From the NCBI GenBank assembly GCA_003486385.1, contig DNFT01000084.1, positions 1 to 11,487 of the forward strand: 11,487 nt of DNA. Reading direction: 5' to 3'. The DNA comes from Eubacterium sp. (lineage in GTDB: Bacteria > Bacillota > Clostridia > Lachnospirales > Lachnospiraceae). The notes beneath the pieces were generated by a model that was given only the letters and a program-made list of their open reading frames with translations, was not told the origin of the DNA and made no database searches. Of this stretch, positions 7,591 to 11,487 are shown piece by piece; positions within the stretch are counted from its first letter, which is position 1; every line of letters starts with the position of its first letter. Both the position numbers and the translations under genes were made by a program.

Positions 7591-7618
7591 TGGGACACGG
7601 GGTCAGACCCCTGTCCCA
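7591..7618. repeat. REP-like palindrome, copy 2, inverted to copy 1
   Basis: A 28-bp palindrome starting TGGGACACGGGGTC and ending GACCCCTGTCCCA, separated from copy 1 by GTTC (7587-7590). The two copies can pair with each other into one long hairpin or fold separately, as in BIME-type pairs. On the minus strand it contains the last five sense codons (S-G-T-G-V) and the TGA stop of the GH43 gene, so the element overlaps a coding region. Confidence 0.85.
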
Positions 7619-9363
7619 GAATCCACATCAATATGGAACCAGTCGAAATCGACAAAGCCCTCCGTCTCCTCCTTGGCGTAGGCGAAAAGACCATATCTGT
7701 ACCCCATGAAATCAGGCATATCATAGTTCATCTGCAGCTGCTCACCTATCTGAACCCAGTTTACATTGTCAATGCTGTAGTAAAAGTCTGCGATATCCTT
7801 CATGTCCCTGAAATCGCAGTGAATGCGAAGATAAATCTTATCCGCGTCCTTAAGCTCCTCCATAGCACAGCAGCGTCCCATGGCATCGTCCTTATTATCC
7901 GCCTTGCGCATCACAAGGTACTTCCTGCCGTTCTCCATAACCACGGCAACATAGCCGTACTGGCGCTGGAACACTGTAAGTCCTGCGGTCATTCCATCGG
8001 CCATGTTGGAAATATCCATAACCGTTGTGCCATCGCATACCGGACCCACTGTGCGGATTGTCAGGGTGTTGCGCGCAGTTCTGATACTTTCCGAAGTTCC
8101 CACAGGCTGTAAACGCAGATATCCCGGACGCTTTGTGAGGCTCCAGAAACGGTTATCAGGATTGTGGTTCCACTGCCACTGAAGCTTAAGATAGGAGCCA
8201 TTAAGGTCATGCTCACCATCACCTACACAGGCGTCCTCCCTGTCATAGCAGCGATAGTCCGCAATACTGTTCTCAAAATCATCGTCCTCAACGAATTCCC
8301 CGACAGTCTCCTTCGTCCTAACAGGAAGCTCACTGATTACAGGCATTTTGTTGTACAGAAAAGGTGTGCCCTCCCCAAGATATGTACCGATTACCGGCCA
8401 GTCCTTAAGCTCTCCCTCCGTACCCCATTCCATAGGCGACAGCATAGGAATACGCCCCACTGAGCCTGTATCCTGGAAGATAAAGCAGTACCACTTTCCG
8501 TCCTCCGTGTCCACAATGCCGCCCTGCGCGATTCCGTTATTTTTCATATATACATTGTCATCCGCATCATAAAGATGTCCCACAAACACCTTCCTGCATG
8601 TCCAGTCACCCGCCGGTTCATCATCCCAGCGCCCAACTCCCGTAAGACTCCTGCTTCTCCAGCACAGCTCCTGTCTCTGCCACTGCTGCCCCTGAATCAC
8701 GAAAATATAGTAATATCCGTTATGCTGGTACACATGGAAGCCCTCTCCCCATAAGCCCTGCTTAGGAGTTTCATAGTTGGTGTTGTGAAGCACAAACCTC
8801 TTGTCCCCATACTCAACAGTATGCTTGTCTATATCGACAAATAATTCCCTGTAATATATATCATGCGTTCCGATTCCATCTCCGCAGTCCTGTGAAAAGA
8901 AGATATATTTTCTTCCATCCGTCTCATCGAACAACATTCCGTTGTCATAACACATCTCCGGGAAGGTTGTGCGGTACCAAGGTCCTCTCTCAATATCTTC
9001 TGTCATAAAAATATATGTTTTCTGTGTGGAATTACATGTAAATGCTACAAAATACCATCCTGTAGCAGAATCCTGCCTGAGGCTTGCCGCCCATGAACCA
9101 ATGGAATAGTCATCCTCCCCATTCTTCAGACAATATCTGTCCCCATCCTCAAGAATCTGATACACATAATTCACCGTCGCCCAGTGCACAAGGTCATACG
9201 ATTTCATAATCGGCACTCCCGGTGACAAATGCATTGTCGTGCTTACCATGTAAAACGCCTGCCTGCCCTCCCTATCCTTAGAGCGTATGATATCCATATC
9301 CGGCACATCCGCGTAAATAATAGGATTGCGATAAATGTTCTCCTCATTCATATAGCTGCCCAT
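7603..9363 (-). CDS. GH43-type glycosidase with C-terminal beta-sandwich
   Basis: A 586-residue glycosidase of the five-bladed beta-propeller GH43 family (beta-xylosidase, alpha-L-arabinofuranosidase and related activities). The propeller starts NPIIYADVPDMDIIR, with D22 as the probable general base, followed by FYMVSTTMHLSPGVPIMKSYDLVHW. D140 in CYDNGMLFDE is the likely pKa modulator and E207 in LWGEGFHVY the general acid. Residues from about 385 on (SYLKLQWQWNHNPDNRFWSL, later YYSIDNVNWVQIG and DFDWFHI) resemble the C-terminal concanavalin-like domain of GH43 xylosidases. There is no signal peptide, so it is probably cytoplasmic. The start is uncertain: ATG at 9363 has AGAAAGGG immediately before it, and ATG at 9351 is four codons in. 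The C-terminal SGTGV and stop come from a REP-like repeat. The exact substrate is not readable. Confidence 0.9.
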   Translation of the reverse strand: MGSYMNEENIYRNPIIYADVPDMDIIRSKDREGRQAFYMVSTTMHLSPGVPIMKSYDLVHWATVNYVYQILEDGDRYCLKNGEDDYSIGSWAASLRQDSATGWYFVAFTCNSTQKTYIFMTEDIERGPWYRTTFPEMCYDNGMLFDETDGRKYIFFSQDCGDGIGTHDIYYRELFVDIDKHTVEYGDKRFVLHNTNYETPKQGLWGEGFHVYQHNGYYYIFVIQGQQWQRQELCWRSRSLTGVGRWDDEPAGDWTCRKVFVGHLYDADDNVYMKNNGIAQGGIVDTEDGKWYCFIFQDTGSVGRIPMLSPMEWGTEGELKDWPVIGTYLGEGTPFLYNKMPVISELPVRTKETVGEFVEDDDFENSIADYRCYDREDACVGDGEHDLNGSYLKLQWQWNHNPDNRFWSLTKRPGYLRLQPVGTSESIRTARNTLTIRTVGPVCDGTTVMDISNMADGMTAGLTVFQRQYGYVAVVMENGRKYLVMRKADNKDDAMGRCCAMEELKDADKIYLRIHCDFRDMKDIADFYYSIDNVNWVQIGEQLQMNYDMPDFMGYRYGLFAYAKEETEGFVDFDWFHIDVDSGTGV

Positions 9364-9460
9364 ACCCTTTCTACCGTTTTTTATTGTAGCCCCATGAAAA
9401 ATATATATGGCACTGCGCCATCTTTTGTTTTAAATGTCGCAACACTCATAAATATATGCT

Positions 9461-9489
9461 ATTATAATAAAATATACAGTCAAAAACAA
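9461..9489 (-). promoter_or_regulatory. Sigma-A promoter of the GH43 gene
   Basis: On the minus strand TTGTTT (9489-9484), a 17-nt spacer and a perfect TATAAT (9466-9461) face the GH43 gene. The predicted leader is about 90 nt. The -35 hexamer directly abuts the first 21-bp tandem repeat at 9490, so a protein bound there would touch or block the promoter. Confidence 0.72.
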
Positions 9490-9552
9490 GCAATTTAGCA
9501 ATAACTGACTGCAATTTAGCAATAAGTGACTGCAATTTAGCAATAATTGACT
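9490..9552. repeat. Three tandem 21-bp repeats
   Basis: Units at 9490-9510, 9511-9531 and 9532-9552 share GCAATTTAGCAATAA, one variable base (C, G or T at unit position 16), then TGACT. Conservation elsewhere is complete. Each unit itself holds two GCAAT blocks 8 bp apart. A period of 21 bp is two helical turns, so bound proteins would line up on one DNA face. The array fills the space between the GH43 -35 box and the putative ECF -35 box, which suggests operator sites for a shared regulator; this role is inferred. Confidence 0.9.
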
Positions 9553-9579
9553 GAAACCTTCCACATTTTTTTACGGGTA
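9552..9579 (+). promoter_or_regulatory. Possible ECF-type promoter of the sigma/anti-sigma operon
   Basis: TGAAAC (9552-9557), exactly 16 nt, then CGGGTA (9574-9579) resembles Bacillus ECF promoters of the TGAAAC-N16-CGT type, with a less perfect -10. ECF genes commonly drive their own promoter, so position and form fit autoregulation. The T of the -35 is the last base of the third tandem repeat. No convincing sigma-A promoter was seen for this operon. Confidence 0.42.
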
Positions 9580-9591
9580 TATATATAAAGG

Positions 9592-9654
9592 AATTGTGAA
9601 ACGTACATTTGCAAAAATACACAACGTCCGTCTGTCACACTAAGTTTCGCAATT
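9592..9654 (+). promoter_or_regulatory. Inverted repeat in the sigma-factor leader
   Basis: AATTGTGAAAC (9592-9602) and GTTTCGCAATT (9644-9654) pair over 11 positions with one mismatch that is a G-U wobble in RNA, enclosing a 41-nt loop. If transcription starts near 9585, this would be a leader stem-loop ending about 20 nt before the ribosome binding site. It may equally be a DNA operator dyad or chance in AT-rich sequence. Confidence 0.4.
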
Positions 9655-9688
9655 ACCTTTTATATAGAAAAAGAAAGGAGGTATCACC

Positions 9689-10252
9689 ATGACAGACCCG
9701 GAGATTGTTTCGCTATACTGGAAGCGCGATGAGAGCGCGATAAAACATACCCAGAGTAAATACAACGCCTATCTCACCAGGATTTCCTACAATATCCTCG
9801 CCAATTTGGAGGACTGCAGTGAAGCTGTCAATGACACCTATCTTGCCGCATGGAATTCCATGCCGGACAACAGACCGGAAGTCCTCTCGACATACCTTGG
9901 TAAGATAACAAGACAGCTCTCCATCGACATTTTCCGCAAAAGGAAAAGCAAAAAACGCGCCGGCTCGGAATATGCCATCTCATTTGATGAGCTTGAGGAG
10001 GTCATCGCTTCATCCGGTGAGCCTGAAAAGGAATTGGATTCCAAAATGCTGATAAGCACTATAAATAACTTTCTTCGCACGCTCCCCGAAGCTGAGAGGA
10101 ATCTATTTATCGGAAGATATTACTATTTTGATTCGCTAAAATCTGTTGCCGGATATTGCAAAATGAGCGAGTCCAATGCGAAAACACTTCTTTTCCGCAC
10201 CAGACAGAAGCTTAAGGCGTATCTTGTAAAGGAGGGTTTCATATATGAATAA
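9689..10252 (+). CDS. ECF-type RNA polymerase sigma factor
   Basis: A 187-residue sigma-70 family factor of the ECF class, containing only regions 2 and 4. Region 2 spans roughly residues 20-90: ANLEDCSEAVNDTYLAAWNSMP, then STYLGKITRQLSIDIFRKRK, the -10 recognition and core-binding part. A variable linker (GSEYAISFDELEEVIASSGE) leads to region 4 (about 121-179), with HTH SLKSVAGYCKMSESNAKTLL recognising the -35 element. The start has a perfect AAAGGAGGT at 6-nt spacing. The gene overlaps the next one by 8 nt, so the two are translationally coupled; the downstream product is a membrane-anchored putative anti-sigma factor. It is probably autoregulated through the TGAAAC promoter upstream. The signal and target genes are unknown; the divergent GH43 gene uses a sigma-A-like promoter. 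Confidence 0.92.
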   Translation: MTDPEIVSLYWKRDESAIKHTQSKYNAYLTRISYNILANLEDCSEAVNDTYLAAWNSMPDNRPEVLSTYLGKITRQLSIDIFRKRKSKKRAGSEYAISFDELEEVIASSGEPEKELDSKMLISTINNFLRTLPEAERNLFIGRYYYFDSLKSVAGYCKMSESNAKTLLFRTRQKLKAYLVKEGFIYE

Positions 10253-11456
10253 TGACAATCTGATTGACGCAATCGGCCATGTTGACGATGCTATGCTTGA
10301 ATCGGTAAATAAACTCAGGACACGCAAAAATAAAAACCAAATCATCCGTATCCTAGGCGGACTTGTGGCTGCCGGTCTGATATTTGGAATATCTCTGTCC
10401 GTTGGTATCCATAACAGAATATCGAAGGCTTCCGACACCACAATAGTCAACATCGGCGGCATTGAGCGCCGCTACAAGGCAGACATCTCAGTACTGCCCA
10501 GTGAGCTTGGAATTACCTACAGGTGGGAGGACCGCACTGTAGCTGAGCAATACAGCCGGTTGGACATAAACGATGGCGATTTCACCACAGCATGCAGTGA
10601 AATAGACGCTTCAAAGCTTGATAAATCAATCGGCGTATACACTGCCTCCGGCTACGATGACTATACCGGCACGGAATACACCCGTCCTGTAAATGTATAC
10701 TCTGTAAGAGGTATCTCCGAAGATAGAATCGTTGCAGCGGAATTGGATTCTAAATACTACATTTACAAGAATAACACCTACAACCCACCCGGGAACCTTG
10801 GACAATTATTTGATGAGGCGAATCTGTGGGAGAACCTTAAGCTTGATTATTTCTACGATACCAAAGATTATATTGAAAATGGAAGTTACAGCCTTAATGG
10901 CTCCGGATATATATTGGAGGTTCTTTCAGAATGTAAGGATGCCGGATATGCCGGGAATGACAGCCAGACATTCGATTATAAAAATCGCATTGATTTTTCA
11001 ATCACCTTGGATGACCTTGGGGTCTATATGCGTGGCCTGCAAATCAATTCGGAGGGCTATCTCCTGACGAACATCTTCGATTATGGATATATCTACAATA
11101 TAGGTGCCGAAGCCGCTAAAAAGATAATAGCTTACGCAGAAAAGAATGGAACCCCTGCAGCCCCTAAGCCATACTGCTATTATCTTTCCGGAATCGTGAC
11201 CGAGTTAACCGAAGATTATCTTATCATAGATGATTCCATAAAATGTGCAGATGCCTCAGACGGAATACTCTTTAAGATACCTCTCGATGACATACATGCC
11301 AGCAGAGGCGTAAAATACCGCGATATTAACATCGGCGACATAGCCGTTGTCAGCTTCCGCGGCAACGTAGACACGCAGGCAGACAATACAGTCACAGGTA
11401 TAGTCGAAATCGATAAGGGCAAGCTCTACAATGGCAATATTCTCGTGGATGAATAA
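10245..11456 (+). CDS. Putative anti-sigma factor, single-pass membrane protein
   Basis: A 403-residue protein that I assign as anti-sigma factor mainly from position and layout. The short cytoplasmic N-terminus NLIDAIGHVDDAMLESV resembles the LLDAIG-x-IDD motif of proteins encoded next to Firmicutes ECF sigma genes. Basic residues RTRKNKNQ precede one membrane helix at about 33-55 (IIRILGGLVAAGLIFGISLS), leaving some 345 residues outside the cell. That outer part is tyrosine- and aspartate-rich and not recognised; its last portion (about 311-395, YYLSGIVTELTEDYLIIDDS to NTVTGIVEIDKG) looks like a small all-beta, perhaps OB-like, domain. AAGGAGGG lies 8 nt before the ATG, which sits within the last codons of the sigma gene. 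No zinc-binding HxxxCxxC motif is present. A REP-like repeat begins 4 nt after the stop. Confidence 0.75.
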   Translation: MNNDNLIDAIGHVDDAMLESVNKLRTRKNKNQIIRILGGLVAAGLIFGISLSVGIHNRISKASDTTIVNIGGIERRYKADISVLPSELGITYRWEDRTVAEQYSRLDINDGDFTTACSEIDASKLDKSIGVYTASGYDDYTGTEYTRPVNVYSVRGISEDRIVAAELDSKYYIYKNNTYNPPGNLGQLFDEANLWENLKLDYFYDTKDYIENGSYSLNGSGYILEVLSECKDAGYAGNDSQTFDYKNRIDFSITLDDLGVYMRGLQINSEGYLLTNIFDYGYIYNIGAEAAKKIIAYAEKNGTPAAPKPYCYYLSGIVTELTEDYLIIDDSIKCADASDGILFKIPLDDIHASRGVKYRDINIGDIAVVSFRGNVDTQADNTVTGIVEIDKGKLYNGNILVDE

Positions 11457-11460
11457 GCCT

Positions 11461-11487
11461 TGGGACAGGGACCAGACCCCGTGTCCC
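11461..11487. repeat. REP-like palindrome, copy 3, cut by window end
   Basis: The 27 bases to the window end read TGGGACAGGG-ACCAG-ACCCCGTGTCCC, matching the 28-bp elements at 7559 and 7591 with about three differences in the core. The final A expected from the other copies would lie just outside. It begins 4 nt after the anti-sigma stop codon. Confidence 0.8.

Larger units (their letters stand above)
9364..9688. other. Divergent regulatory region between GH43 and ECF sigma genes
   Basis: This 325-bp AT-rich region has no supported gene. From the GH43 side it holds a short dyad ATGGC-N5-GCCAT (9407-9421) in the GH43 leader, a sigma-A promoter for GH43 (9461-9489), three tandem 21-bp repeats (9490-9552), a possible ECF-type promoter (9552-9579), a dyad in the sigma-gene leader (9592-9654), and the AAAGGAGGT ribosome binding site (9674-9682) 6 nt before the sigma ATG. 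TGACTG also occurs inverted as CAGTCA at 9477-9482, next to the repeat array. Confidence 0.8.

Noticed and set aside
7559..7618. Insertion sequence or transposon end
   Set aside because: There is no transposase ORF, target-site duplication or longer conserved body; the element consists only of short palindromes.
7558..8112. Plus-strand ORF of 184 codons opposite the GH43 3' end
   Set aside because: It starts inside the palindromic repeat, has no ribosome binding site, and its protein is the antisense reading of a well-supported GH43 gene.
9490..9552. Short CRISPR-like array
   Set aside because: The 21-bp units are directly contiguous with no unique spacers, there are only three, and no cas gene is present.
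9597..9628. Second ECF-like promoter, TGAAAC with downstream CGTC
   Set aside because: The spacing is 22 nt, too long for the usual 16-17 nt, whereas the TGAAAC at 9552 has exactly 16.

Overview
The window looks like a chromosomal segment from a moderately low-GC Gram-positive bacterium, most likely a Lachnospiraceae-type gut or rumen Clostridia. This rests on strong AGGAGG-type ribosome binding sites, AT-rich TTGNNN-N17-TATAAT promoters, the mix of cytoplasmic plant/mucin glycan enzymes with AraC control, and an ECF sigma factor paired with a single-pass anti-sigma-like protein. The taxonomic call is inference, because no RNA marker gene is present.

Left part (1-4137), all on the minus strand. 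In transcription order there is a decayed EAL-domain (cyclic-di-GMP phosphodiesterase) pseudogene, an Rrf2 regulator with three cysteines suited to an Fe-S cluster, a complete GH95 alpha-L-fucosidase-type glycosidase, and a Nudix hydrolase. The pseudogene has its own good sigma-A promoter, lying next to the terminator of the preceding operon.

Middle part (4186-7539). A minus-strand operon encodes a TIM-barrel sugar isomerase/epimerase, a Gfo/Idh/MocA dehydrogenase and a small overlapping ORF, and ends in a clear intrinsic terminator. An AraC-family activator is transcribed divergently from it, behind an excellent promoter. This is a typical local sugar-catabolism unit, and the AraC protein is the obvious candidate regulator. 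The substrate cannot be read from the sequence.

Right part (7540-11487). A minus-strand GH43-type glycosidase with a C-terminal beta-sandwich converges on the AraC gene. Between the two is a back-to-back pair of 28-bp palindromic REP-like elements, one of which supplies the GH43 stop codon. Upstream of GH43, a 325-bp intergenic region separates it from a divergent ECF sigma / anti-sigma pair. That region holds a perfectly spaced sigma-A promoter for GH43, three tandem 21-bp repeats, a possible ECF-type promoter, and a dyad/stem-loop in the sigma factor leader. A third REP-like copy begins 4 nt after the anti-sigma stop and is cut by the window end.

The gene families are all familiar and I see no clearly new multi-gene system. 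The least explained signals are the 21-bp tandem repeats between the divergent GH43 and sigma promoters, the REP-like palindromes placed at gene 3' ends, the large uncharacterised outer domain of the anti-sigma-like protein, and the unrecognised 71-residue overlapping ORF.
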